From NCBI GenBank assembly GCA_910586275.1, contig CAJUIM010000065.1, forward strand, positions 1 to 20,285: DNA of 20,285 bases. Direction: 5' to 3'. The notes under the pieces were generated by a model. That model did not search any database. It saw nothing but the letters and a program-made list of their open reading frames with translations, and was not told the origin of the DNA. This document shows positions 5,994-13,639 of the stretch, in pieces. Each line of letters begins with the position of its first letter. The stretch's first letter is position 1. The position numbers and the translations under genes were made by a program. The stretch comes from an uncultured Lachnospiraceae bacterium (lineage in GTDB: Bacteria > Bacillota > Clostridia > Lachnospirales > Lachnospiraceae).

Positions 5994-7259
5994 TTATTCT
6001 TTCACCATAATGTCCAAAATCACTTTATTTGTCATATTCATCCCGTCCCGGCTTAAAACGCCCACTTCTTCAATGGTATTTTCAATTCCTTTTTTAATAA
6101 TGCCTTCCCCATGGACGAATTCCTTCCCTTCTTTGGCCATCTGGAATCCCAGAAGGCCGGCATGGACGGCCATGGCAATTTTGGCCGCACAGGAAGGCTT
6201 TGCACCGTCGCAGATTGTTCCGGACAGGATAGCCAAGCCGTTTACAACGGTATGTTCTATGATGCTTTCCTCTTCACCGTAAAGGAACGCTACGCCTGCC
6301 GCCGCGCTGCATCCGGCGCAGATGGCACCGCAATAGGCGGACAGGCAGCCGATGGACTGTTTGATGCGTACGGCGGTCAGATTGGCCAAAACCATTGCGC
6401 GGATCAGCTGTTCATGGGAGGCGTTCAGTTCCTTGGCATATTCTACGATGGGCATGGTAATAGTCAGCCCTTGATTGCCGCTGCCGGAATTGATCACGGC
6501 GGGAAGTTCGCAGCCGCTCATGCGGGCATCGGAGCCGGCCGCGGCCGCGGCCATGGCACGGAACTTCACGTCCGGCACTGCCTGCCCAAGCAGTAGAATC
6601 CTCCCGATTTCCGCGCCCCAGCCCCCGGCCATGCCTTCCGCGGACAATGCGGTATTATAAGCAATCTGACGATCAATGGTTTCCGATACGTCTTCCAAGG
6701 AACATGTCCGGGCATATTCCACGATTTTGGAAATTTCCAGAATGCGGTCTTCCCCGGCCGGGCAGTCTTCTTTGGGGATTTCTTTGGACAGAAGGATTTC
6801 TTCGTCCCGCCGGATCAGCACGATATTTGTATGGGTGTCAATAATGCGCACTTGTGCGGTATGTCCCTTTGCCTCCATGGCAATGTCGATATCAAAGACT
6901 CTTTCCGATTCGGCTACCGTGATTTTGACGGGGCATTGCCGGAGGAACCGCTTTATTTTTTCGGGAGTGTCGGCAGGCGCGCAGGAAAGAACCTCCAGGG
7001 CGCAGTCTTCTTGGCCGGCCACCGTGCCGGCGGCAATAGCCGTCTCGATTCCTTTCATGCCGCCGGTAGAAGGGACGACTACGCTTTTTACATTTTTTAT
7101 AATGCTCCCGCTGACTGCGGCGGTTATCCGTTCCGGCAGCATCCCCAGTGTTTTTCTGCCTACGGCGGCGGCATATGCCAATGCAATAGGCTCTGTGCAG
7201 CCGGTGGCCGGAATTAATTGTTCTTTCAATATTTTCGTATAGTATAGGTATTCTTCCAT
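5994..7259 (-). CDS. cyuA: L-cysteine desulfidase / UPF0597 family (serine dehydratase alpha-like)
   Basis: A 421-residue cytosolic enzyme of the CyuA/YhaM family, expected to break L-cysteine into pyruvate, ammonia and sulfide using an oxygen-sensitive [4Fe-4S] cluster. Diagnostic segments: ATGCTEPIALAYA (Cys21), STGGMKGIETA, INSGSGNQGLTITMP (about 256-270), IGCLSAYCGAICAGC (Cys305-317) and TICDGAKPSCAAK (Cys350, Cys357). The conserved cysteines for a cluster are therefore present. The length is usual for the family. The start at 7259 is preceded by AAGGGG. It is monocistronic and convergent with the aldo-keto reductase operon. I see no link to the sugar genes. Substrate could also be another beta-substituted amino acid. 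Confidence 0.88.
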   Translation of the reverse strand: MEEYLYYTKILKEQLIPATGCTEPIALAYAAAVGRKTLGMLPERITAAVSGSIIKNVKSVVVPSTGGMKGIETAIAAGTVAGQEDCALEVLSCAPADTPEKIKRFLRQCPVKITVAESERVFDIDIAMEAKGHTAQVRIIDTHTNIVLIRRDEEILLSKEIPKEDCPAGEDRILEISKIVEYARTCSLEDVSETIDRQIAYNTALSAEGMAGGWGAEIGRILLLGQAVPDVKFRAMAAAAAGSDARMSGCELPAVINSGSGNQGLTITMPIVEYAKELNASHEQLIRAMVLANLTAVRIKQSIGCLSAYCGAICAGCSAAAGVAFLYGEEESIIEHTVVNGLAILSGTICDGAKPSCAAKIAMAVHAGLLGFQMAKEGKEFVHGEGIIKKGIENTIEEVGVLSRDGMNMTNKVILDIMVKE

Positions 7260-7412
7260 CGCTTATCCCCTTCCTTCGATTGTGATTCCGGTACGGTATC
7301 TTTTCTGCGCGGCCGGTTTGAATGATATACCCAAATCTTATCATACAAGAAAGCTTACCACAACAAAATTTGTGAGGAAAGGTATGCTGTTAATGTGTCA
7401 TGGAAATCTTGC
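7260..7412 (-). promoter_or_regulatory. 5' region of the cysteine desulfidase gene
   Basis: The minus strand has TATGAT (about 7340-7345) with a poor TTTTGT-like -35 17 nt upstream. No operator-like palindrome or riboswitch is apparent. The promoter is a weak call. Confidence 0.3.
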
Positions 7413-7453
7413 AAAAAGGGTAAATTTTTTACAGTAGATTTTTAACCCTTTAT
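7413..7453 (-). terminator. intrinsic terminator of the lipoprotein gene
   Basis: On the minus strand AAGGGTTAAA (7441-7450) pairs with TTTACCCTT (7416-7424) with one bulge, followed by TTTTTGC. It lies about 70 nt after the lipoprotein stop codon. Confidence 0.65.
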
Positions 7454-7519
7454 GATAAGATTTTCAATTCCAATATAAATGGCCTATCCGTATAATGAAA
7501 CCATGATATTTGGTTTAGG

Positions 7520-8050
7520 TTATTCTTTTGGGGGACTGGATACATCGGGATGGAGATAGGAATACTGAAGCACTTTCAAATCGGAGGTCAGCATCAGGCT
7601 TAAAATAATATTCCCGTCTTCGCGGTACCAGACATGTCCGGCATTGGATATTTTGTCCGTAACGGCGGGGCTGCCATTGGTTTCGGAATTTACGGCTGCT
7701 TCGATCTTATCGTAGAAATCGTATAGTTCCTGCTCTTCTTCGGAGGAACAGGTCCAAGCGACGCACATGAGTTTTTCATTTCCGTCAAACATGTATTTGA
7801 CGGTTCCTTCAAAAGTATCGTAGCTTTTTGGGTAAGTATAACAGAGGCCTCCGTAAACGGAGTCATAAGTTGCCGGTTCCGTATTTTCATAGGCTTGAAC
7901 GTCTTCTATGGAATATTCCCATGTGACATCGGAAAAGGGTGAAGCCGCGGTCGCGGGTTTCTCCTTTTGGCAGCCGCAGAGAAGGAAAGCCAAAAGGGCG
8001 GAAAGAAGCAGTGCGGATGTACAGTGCGGTTTCAGATTGGAATGTTTCAT
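7520..8050 (-). CDS. small putative lipoprotein of unknown function
   Basis: A 176-residue protein with a lipoprotein signal peptide: basic start (MKHSNLKPHC), hydrophobic core (SALLLSALLAFLL) and lipobox LCGC with the lipid-attachment Cys27. The mature part contains no domain I recognise; it is acidic, rich in Tyr and Trp, with segments such as VTWEYSIEDVQAYE, GLCYTYPKSYDTFEG and GHVWYREDGNIILSL suggesting a small extracellular beta-rich fold. The start at 8050 is chosen because the signal peptide begins there and AAGGAG lies about 10 nt upstream; an upstream extension would have no signal. It has its own good promoter and terminator and is divergent from the sugar importer. No function is proposed. 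Confidence 0.75.
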   Translation of the reverse strand: MKHSNLKPHCTSALLLSALLAFLLCGCQKEKPATAASPFSDVTWEYSIEDVQAYENTEPATYDSVYGGLCYTYPKSYDTFEGTVKYMFDGNEKLMCVAWTCSSEEEQELYDFYDKIEAAVNSETNGSPAVTDKISNAGHVWYREDGNIILSLMLTSDLKVLQYSYLHPDVSSPPKE

Positions 8051-8120
8051 ATGGCAAAATCTCCTTATTATTTGTAAACTCATTTTGGGAAAAGTCCTGT
8101 CATTAGGACGGATAAATGAC

Positions 8121-8149
8121 ATTATAAAGATATTTGCCCAAGATGGCAA
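8121..8149 (-). promoter_or_regulatory. sigma-A promoter of the lipoprotein gene
   Basis: The minus strand has TTGCCA (8144-8149), a 17-nt spacer and a perfect TATAAT (8121-8126). It points to the lipoprotein gene with a leader of about 60 nt. This is among the best promoters in the window. Confidence 0.75.
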
Positions 8150-8416
8150 GAGGGATTTGCATAAGCCTGCGGAGGTGCGGAAGGCAATTTTGCCGTTTAG
8201 TGCGGAAGGCAGGCTGCTGCCGGCTTTTGTTATGGGAATCGCATGCTCTGCGTCGGCAACCCGGTGGGGCATGGGCTTTGCGGTATGGTAAGCAGGAGAT
8301 GCCGATTGGCAAATGGGGCATTATATTCCGGTGATGTCTGCCGGGAAGGGCAATGCGGATTTGCGGGCATGCCTGCCTTAACATCTGCAGGAATGGAAAG
8401 GTTGGGAGGAAGAAAA
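8150..8416 (+). other. non-coding leader region of the sugar ABC operon
   Basis: This stretch has no convincing gene. It holds a direct repeat GTGCGGAAGGCA (8175-8186 and 8200-8211) enclosed by an AGCCTGC/GCAGGCT inverted pair (8164-8170 and 8209-8215), a GGCA-ATTT-TGCC hairpin (8183-8194) and a TGCC-GATT-GGCA hairpin (8300-8311). I find no consensus promoter; TATATT at 8322-8327 has only a poor -35. Activator-dependent transcription is likely. Confidence 0.4.
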
Positions 8417-9388
8417 TTGGAAAAAATTAAACAGAATCCAATTATTAAGAAAATTGGTATTAACAGAATTGTTTTATGCGGTGTTTTATTGCTGATGTAT
8501 GCGATATTTTGTCTTCTCAGTGATAAATTTGTAGGTATACAGAGAATTATGAGTGCACTGAATTACGCTTATTTCCTCGGCTTCCTTTCGCTGGGGGTTA
8601 CGTTTGTCATAGCGACCGGAGGAATTGATTTTTCCATCGGCCCTGTGATGTTCTGCTCGGCACTGATTTCCGGGTACTGTCTGACGAGTTATGGCGTGCC
8701 GCTGGCAGCCAGTTTGGTAATCAGTGTCTTGGTAGGCATGCTGTTCGGTATTTTTAACGGTTATTTTGTAGCGTATTGGACAGTTCCGCCGTTTATCATT
8801 TCCATGGCCAGCATGAATATCGCCAAGGGGCTGGCATCGGTATTTACCAAAACTCAGTCGGTAAGCTGGCCGCAGTCGGTGGATGCCAACGGATGGTACA
8901 GGAATTTCGTGAAGGTAGGAAATTTCCCGGTAGGCTTGGTAATCTTTCTTGCATGTGCAGTTATTTGTTCCGTCATACTGAACCAGACGAAAGCCGGGCG
9001 ATACATATTATGTCTTGGGAGCAACAAAGAGGCGGTAAGGCTTTCCGGGGTCAATGTAAAGAAATGGGAAATGCTGGCGTATGTGATCTGCGGAATTTTA
9101 GTAGGCATTGCGGCGATTTTCTTTGTGGCGGCATATACTACGGTTCAGCCGGGATATGGGGATCAGTACAATAATGAGGCCATTGCAGGCTGCGTAATGG
9201 GCGGCACATCCATGGCTGGCGGGCTGGCTTCCATCAGCGGTACGGTAATCGGCGTATTTATCATAGCGCTTCTGCAGGAAGGCATATTGGCACTTGGCTT
9301 TACGAAGGACTATCAGCTCATTATTACGGGACTTATTGTTATCGTGGCGGTTTATGCGGATGTTTCCACAAGACGCAGGAAGAATTAG
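8417..9388 (+). CDS. sugar ABC transporter permease 1 (RbsC-like, BPD_transp_2)
   Basis: A 323-residue inner-membrane protein with about 8-10 hydrophobic segments. Family signatures: LGVTFVIATGGIDFSIGPV near the N-terminus, YFVAYWTVPPFIISM, the cytoplasmic coupling motif GSNKEAVRLSGVNVKKWE and AIAGCVMGGTSMAGG. The start is taken as TTG at 8417, 7 nt after GGAGG; an upstream in-frame ATG near 8393 has only a poorly spaced AGGA. It is the first gene of the importer operon and is paralogous to the second permease (10934-11947), so the two probably form a heterodimeric channel. The substrate is not readable from sequence; L-fucose or another deoxy sugar is inferred from the neighbourhood. Confidence 0.9.
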   Translation: MEKIKQNPIIKKIGINRIVLCGVLLLMYAIFCLLSDKFVGIQRIMSALNYAYFLGFLSLGVTFVIATGGIDFSIGPVMFCSALISGYCLTSYGVPLAASLVISVLVGMLFGIFNGYFVAYWTVPPFIISMASMNIAKGLASVFTKTQSVSWPQSVDANGWYRNFVKVGNFPVGLVIFLACAVICSVILNQTKAGRYILCLGSNKEAVRLSGVNVKKWEMLAYVICGILVGIAAIFFVAAYTTVQPGYGDQYNNEAIAGCVMGGTSMAGGLASISGTVIGVFIIALLQEGILALGFTKDYQLIITGLIVIVAVYADVSTRRRKN

Positions 9389-9424
9389 CTTAGGCAATTA
9401 TTTGGGAAAGGCAAAGGTAAGAGA

Positions 9425-10918
9425 ATGGGCGATATAATCTTAACAATGAAAGATATAGATAAATCTTTTCCGGGGGTACATGCGCTGGATCATGTGAATT
9501 TTGAGGTGAGGAAAGGCGAAGTACATGCCCTGATGGGGGAGAACGGCGCAGGAAAATCCACGTTGATGAAGGTTCTGACCGGTATTTATGCCAAGGATTC
9601 CGGAAGCATCGTATTTGAGGGAAAGGAAGTAGAATTCCATAATACAAGGGAAGCGCAGGATGCCGGCGTGGTTATCGTGCATCAGGAACTGAATATGCTG
9701 GGTCATCTGACGGTAGCACAGAATATATTTATCGGACGGGAGTTCAAGAAGGGCATCCGCATTGATGACAAGAGAATGAATGAAGAGGCGGCAAACCTGT
9801 TCCGGAAGCTGCATATCGACATTGACCCTACGGAGACAATGGGGAACCTGACGGTTGGAAAGCAGCAGATGTGCGAAATAGCAAAAGCGATTTCCCATAA
9901 GGCAAAGGTTATCATTTTTGACGAGCCGTCGGCGGCATTGACAGAAGCAGAGATAGAGGAACTTTTCAAAATTATCCGCGACCTGCGTAAGCAGCAGCTG
10001 GGAATCGTCTATATTTCCCATCGTATGGATGAAATTAAGGTCATTACCGATCGGGTAACGGTTATGAGGGACGGAAGTTATGTGGGTACCCTTATTACAA
10101 AGGACTGTACGAAAGACGACATCATCAATATGATGGTTGGCCGTGTCATTTATGAAGACCCTAAGACGGAAAGCACGGTTCCGAAGGATGCACCGGTAGT
10201 TCTTAAAGTAGAGCATCTGAATGCAGGGCGTATGGTGAAGGATGTAAGCTTTGAACTGCGGAAAGGGGAGATTCTCGGATTTTCCGGCCTGATGGGCGCG
10301 GGGAGGACGGAAACAGCCAGGGCAATCTTCGGGGCGGATCCGAAGACCAGCGGGAATATTTATATCAATGGGCAGAAAGTGGAAATCAATTCCCCGCAGG
10401 ATGCGGTAAAATGCGGTATCGGATATTTGTCGGAGGATCGTAAACGTTTCGGAATTGTAGTGCAGAAATCCGTGGCGGAAAATACTACTATGGCGGCATT
10501 GGAAAAGTTCGTGAAAGGGCTGTTCATCAATAAAAAGGCGGAAAACGACATCTCACAGGAATATGTGAAGTCTTTGGCCACTAAGACCCCCAGCGTGGAT
10601 CAGTTAGTTGTGAACCTGTCTGGCGGAAATCAGCAGAAAATTGTTATTGCGAAATGGTTGGTGCGCAATTGCGATATTCTTATTTTTGACGAGCCTACTA
10701 GGGGAATTGACGTAGGAGCCAAAAACGAAATCTACAAGCTGATGAACCGGCTGGCAGAAGAAGGAAAATCAATTATCATGATTTCCTCCGAAATGACAGA
10801 GATACTGAGGATGAGCGACCGTATCGTCGTTATGTGTGAAGGAAGCAAGACCGGAGAAATTGATATTTCCGAAGCTTCGCAGGAAATCATAATGAATATG
10901 GCAACGCGGGAAATATAA
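9425..10918 (+). CDS. sugar ABC transporter ATP-binding protein (RbsA/MglA-like)
   Basis: A 497-residue protein with two fused ATPase domains, the usual size for carbohydrate importers of this class (CUT2). Domain 1: Walker A GENGAGKST (38-46), Q-loop HQELN, degenerate signature LTVGKQQ (142-148), Walker B VIIFDEPSA (162-170), switch His199. Domain 2: degenerate Walker A with Arg in place of Lys (GLMGAGRTE, 288-296), signature LSGGNQQ (398-404), Walker B ILIFDEP (418-424). The asymmetric degeneration is normal for the family. It lies between two permease genes, 36 nt after the first and 15 nt before the second, in one operon. Confidence 0.95.
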   Translation: MGDIILTMKDIDKSFPGVHALDHVNFEVRKGEVHALMGENGAGKSTLMKVLTGIYAKDSGSIVFEGKEVEFHNTREAQDAGVVIVHQELNMLGHLTVAQNIFIGREFKKGIRIDDKRMNEEAANLFRKLHIDIDPTETMGNLTVGKQQMCEIAKAISHKAKVIIFDEPSAALTEAEIEELFKIIRDLRKQQLGIVYISHRMDEIKVITDRVTVMRDGSYVGTLITKDCTKDDIINMMVGRVIYEDPKTESTVPKDAPVVLKVEHLNAGRMVKDVSFELRKGEILGFSGLMGAGRTETARAIFGADPKTSGNIYINGQKVEINSPQDAVKCGIGYLSEDRKRFGIVVQKSVAENTTMAALEKFVKGLFINKKAENDISQEYVKSLATKTPSVDQLVVNLSGGNQQKIVIAKWLVRNCDILIFDEPTRGIDVGAKNEIYKLMNRLAEEGKSIIMISSEMTEILRMSDRIVVMCEGSKTGEIDISEASQEIIMNMATREI

Positions 10919-10933
10919 AGGGAGGATGAAAAG

Positions 10934-11947
10934 ATGAGTAAAACGGCTGTTCATGCACCGGCAGGGAAAAAAGGACCGGGTTTTTCCAAATTTGGAAGCC
11001 AGAAATTTATCGTTTTTCTGGTAGTAATCATATTATTTGTATTTTTCAGTATATTCAGCGCAAACTTCAGGAAATATACCACCGTGCTCAGTATTATGGA
11101 TTATTCTTATTACATAGCATTGATGGCAATCGGCGTAACGTTCCCGCTGATTACGGGCGGTGTGGATTTGTCCATCGGTACCGGGCTAATCTGTTATTCT
11201 TTGGCAGGAGGATACTTGGTAGTCCACTGCGGATGGCCCACATGGGCAGGGATGCTTGTATCCGTTCTGTTCGGCGTGGCGATCGGGGCGCTGAACGGCG
11301 TATTGGTATCCATTCTGAGTCTGCCGCCGTTTCTGGCGACTCTGTGTACTTGTATGGTCACTAGGGGGCTTGGTTCTATCTGCTCCAAAGGCTTCGGTAT
11401 TTCTTGGCCCACAAGCGGTTCGGAAGGAAGCTGGTTCCGAAACATTTTTAAGATTGCCATCGGGGATACCAAGTATCCGCTTGGTTTCTTATGGGTAGTG
11501 CTGTTAGTATTGCTTATGGGATTCGTTCTGAACCATACAAAGATCGGCAGATATACCATAGCAATCGGCAGCAATAAAGAGGCAACGATTCTTTCCGGCA
11601 TTAACGTAAAGTTTTACCATATTATGGCATATGTGATTTCAGGATTTTTTGCAGGTTTGGCATCCATTGCATATTCGGCAGTATTCTCTACGGTACAGCC
11701 AGGAACCGGAGCCGGCTTTGAACTGGAGGCTATCGGGGGAGCAATCATCGGCGGGGTATCCGCATCCGGCGGCGTAGGGAGCATAGGCGGTTCCCTTCTT
11801 GGGGTATTTGTCATCTGTCTGCTGAAGACAGGGCTTCCGTACATCGGCCTGCAGGCAAACTGGCAGCAGATCATTACCGGCATGGTGCTGATCGGTGCGG
11901 TAATGGTAGATATCCTGAAAAAGAAAAGGGCGGAAGCCGCAGCATAA
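10934..11947 (+). CDS. sugar ABC transporter permease 2 (RbsC-like, BPD_transp_2)
   Basis: A 337-residue inner-membrane protein paralogous to permease 1, with IGVTFPLITGGVDLSIGTG, SLPPFLATLC, GSNKEATILSGINVKFYH and AIGGAIIGGVSASGGVGS. An N-terminal cytoplasmic stretch of about 30 residues precedes the first membrane segment (FIVFLVVIILFVFFSIF). A GGGAGG site lies shortly before the ATG. RbsC-type importers often use one permease as a homodimer; two adjacent, diverged permeases around a single ATPase recall LsrCD or RhaPQ-type systems. No terminator follows it, but the next gene has its own promoter. Confidence 0.93.
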   Translation: MSKTAVHAPAGKKGPGFSKFGSQKFIVFLVVIILFVFFSIFSANFRKYTTVLSIMDYSYYIALMAIGVTFPLITGGVDLSIGTGLICYSLAGGYLVVHCGWPTWAGMLVSVLFGVAIGALNGVLVSILSLPPFLATLCTCMVTRGLGSICSKGFGISWPTSGSEGSWFRNIFKIAIGDTKYPLGFLWVVLLVLLMGFVLNHTKIGRYTIAIGSNKEATILSGINVKFYHIMAYVISGFFAGLASIAYSAVFSTVQPGTGAGFELEAIGGAIIGGVSASGGVGSIGGSLLGVFVICLLKTGLPYIGLQANWQQIITGMVLIGAVMVDILKKKRAEAAA

Positions 11948-11969
11948 AACACGGTATGAAGTCATTCAC

Positions 11970-11998
11970 CTGACATCATATAGATAACCAAATATCTT
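11970..11998 (+). promoter_or_regulatory. putative internal promoter for the binding-protein gene
   Basis: CTGACA (11970-11975; five of six matches), a 17-nt spacer and TATCTT (11993-11998; four of six). The predicted start, about 12005, is immediately before the folded leader at 12012, which supports a separate transcript giving more binding protein than transporter. Confidence 0.5.
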
Positions 11999-12011
11999 AA
12001 AATTAAGCACA

Positions 12012-12127
12012 GCATCCGACCGTCCAGCCCCCCAGAACAATAACTGGCCAAGTTTTATATGGACAGATATTGTTCTGCAGAGAAGGGGGCTGGAAGGGAG
12101 GATGCGGAACTGGAATGGAGGAAAAGA
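12012..12127 (+). ncRNA. structured 5' leader of the binding-protein gene (candidate cis-regulatory RNA)
   Basis: Four nested perfect or near-perfect helices: GCATCC (12012-12017) with GGATGC (12100-12105); CCAGCCCCC (12024-12032) with GGGGGCTGG (12085-12093); CAGAACAATA (12033-12042) with TATTGTTCTG (12068-12077); and CTGGCCA (12044-12050) with TGGACAG (12060-12066, one mismatch). A 7-nt bulge (12078-12084) interrupts the 3' side. The sequence after the outer helix, GGAACTGGAATGGAGG, closely matches that of the dehydrogenase leader. There is no T-run, so it is not a simple terminator. A regulatory role is inferred. Confidence 0.6.
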
Positions 12128-13300
12128 ATGAAAAAGAGATTATTGGCGGTATTATTATGCACAACTATGGTAGCAGCTACATTTGCAGGCTGCGGCGATT
12201 CCAAAGAAGCTGCGGCACCTGCGGATACAGCACCGGCTGAGAATGCAAGGTCAGAGGCACCGGCCGAGACGGCACCCGCAGAGAGTGACGAGAAAGCAGC
12301 AGGCGGGGATTATACATTTGAAATCATCGTAAAGAGTTACCAGTCTTCCTACTGGCAGGCAGCCGTTACCGGCGTGAATCAGGCAGCGGCAGAGTTAGGG
12401 GTAAAGGCAAACTGTACAGGGCCTAATGCAGAATCCGACATTGCGGATCAGGTGAACATGCTGAACAGTGCTATCAATAATGCGCCCGACGGCATCGGCC
12501 TTGCAGCCTGCGATCAGGATGCATGCCTTGATGCTTTGCAGACGGCCATGGACAAAGGAATCCCGGTAGTATGCTTTGACTCCGGCATCCCGAAAGCTCC
12601 GGCAGGCTCGGTACTTTCCACAATCGCTACCGATAACTACGGTGCCGGCGCGACTGCGGCAGATCATCTTTATGCAGCTCTGAAAGACAAAATTGCAAAT
12701 GCGACGGCACCCGTAAGAATCGGTGAAGTGAATCAGGAAGCAACTTCCGAATCCATTACCAGCCGTGGCCTTGGTTTCATCGATAAATTCAGTGAACTGG
12801 CATCTGCTGACGGAAAGACCGTTGCAGTTATCGGCAATGAATATTATGTAAACAACTGCAAGGACAAAGGCGACGAAGCAAGTGCGGATATTATTATTGA
12901 AGTTGCGGTTCCCGCACAGACAACCGTTGAACTTTGCGCAACAGAAGCTTCCGTTATCCTGAATAAAGAAGATACCATCGGCGTATTCGGTTCCAATCAG
13001 GTGGCAGCAGAAGGTATTCTGACGGCAAACGGCAACCTGAGCGTACTGGGAAGCGATGCGGCTGCAGGCGATATCCTGGCTGCAGGGTTTGATGCAGGCT
13101 CCGTTATCAAGGGTGCTATCAAAGACGGCACAATGTTCGGCGCCGTTACCCAGTCTCCTCTTGCAATGGGAATCAAGACGGTGGAAACACTGAATGCAAT
13201 TGCAAGCGGTGAAACCGTAAGCGATATCCCTACGGAAGGTTATTGGTATGACAGCACGAATATGGAAGATCCTTCCATCGCGCCGAACCTGTATGACTAA
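12128..13300 (+). CDS. sugar ABC transporter substrate-binding lipoprotein (periplasmic-binding type 1)
   Basis: A 390-residue secreted lipoprotein: signal MKKRLLAVLLC...TFAGC with lipid Cys22, then an Ala/Pro/Glu-rich linker to about residue 58, then a ribose/galactose-binding-type fold (Peripla_BP_4). Recognisable parts are YTFEIIVKSYQSSYWQAAVTG at the first strand/helix, ADQVNMLNSAINNAPDGIGL, DKGIPVVCFDSGIP and IATDNYGAGATAADHL. The start at 12128 follows GGAGG by 6 nt and begins the signal peptide; the in-frame upstream codons to 12059 belong to the leader RNA. It supplies ligand to the two permeases upstream and may also present it to the chemoreceptor downstream (inference). Substrate unknown; L-fucose is the contextual guess. 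Confidence 0.93.
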   Translation: MKKRLLAVLLCTTMVAATFAGCGDSKEAAAPADTAPAENARSEAPAETAPAESDEKAAGGDYTFEIIVKSYQSSYWQAAVTGVNQAAAELGVKANCTGPNAESDIADQVNMLNSAINNAPDGIGLAACDQDACLDALQTAMDKGIPVVCFDSGIPKAPAGSVLSTIATDNYGAGATAADHLYAALKDKIANATAPVRIGEVNQEATSESITSRGLGFIDKFSELASADGKTVAVIGNEYYVNNCKDKGDEASADIIIEVAVPAQTTVELCATEASVILNKEDTIGVFGSNQVAAEGILTANGNLSVLGSDAAAGDILAAGFDAGSVIKGAIKDGTMFGAVTQSPLAMGIKTVETLNAIASGETVSDIPTEGYWYDSTNMEDPSIAPNLYD

Positions 13301-13363
13301 CGGAATATAAGCGAAACATAACTTTGCAGATATGTAATGAATAAGATTTGGTTATCAAAGAAT

Positions 13364-13391
13364 GGGGCTGGGAGAAAATCCCGGTCCCTTT
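13364..13391 (+). terminator. intrinsic terminator of the importer operon
   Basis: GGGGCTGGGA (13364-13373) pairs with TCCCGGTCCC (13379-13388) through 10 pairs including G-T wobbles, with a GAAAA loop, followed by TTTCT. The T-run is short, so it may be leaky. Confidence 0.6.
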
Positions 13392-13463
13392 CTGAAAACA
13401 AAGGCTAAACTTGAAGTACCGTAGAGAGCGGCAGATTTATGATGCATGGGGTATATTACCTTT

Positions 13464-13531
13464 GCGGCAGCTGCGGGATGTTCAAAGCGGCCAAGGGCCG
13501 GTGTCCTGCGGCCGCTTGGCTTGCTGCCTGC
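13464..13531. repeat. nested inverted repeats upstream of the chemoreceptor gene
   Basis: An outer pair GCGGCAGC (13464-13471) / GCTGCCTGC (13523-13531, one bulge) encloses a perfect inner pair AAGCGGCC (13485-13492) / GGCCGCTT (13510-13517). It is G+C-rich without a T-run. Together with the adjacent repeat copy B it fills most of the 248 bp between the terminator and the chemoreceptor gene. I cannot tell an RNA leader from a mobile palindromic repeat. Confidence 0.5.
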
Positions 13532-13538
13532 AGGGTTA

Positions 13539-13597
13539 GAGCGTGTCTGAAAATTGCTTTTTGGCGGATGTCGGGAATGAATTTTCAAACACCCTTT
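13539..13597 (+). repeat. dispersed intergenic repeat, copy B (palindromic)
   Basis: GAGCGTGTCTGAAAATT at the left and AATTTTCAAACAC at the right form 13-nt inverted arms with one mismatch (13543-13555 and 13580-13592). Read from the minus strand, the right half (TTGAAAATTCATTCCCG, CATC) matches copy C at 19941-19978. This copy therefore shows that the unit is a palindrome of which other copies hold one arm. Confidence 0.7.
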
Positions 13598-13639
13598 AGG
13601 AAAGATACGCAGGGGAGAATGTAAGAAAGGGGGGAAGAT

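Noticed and set aside
8243..8416. Longer N-terminus for permease 1
   Set aside because: The extra residues are not family-like and overlap hairpins and repeats; TTG at 8417 has a well-spaced GGAGG.
12059..12127. In-frame upstream extension of the binding protein
   Set aside because: It would put 23 charged residues before a classical lipoprotein signal and falls in the 3' half of the folded leader; the ATG at 12128 has its own GGAGG.
13401..13435. Sigma-D (flagellar) promoter for the chemoreceptor
   Set aside because: TAAA followed by a GCGGCAGA-like sequence is spaced 18 nt and matches GCCGATAT poorly.
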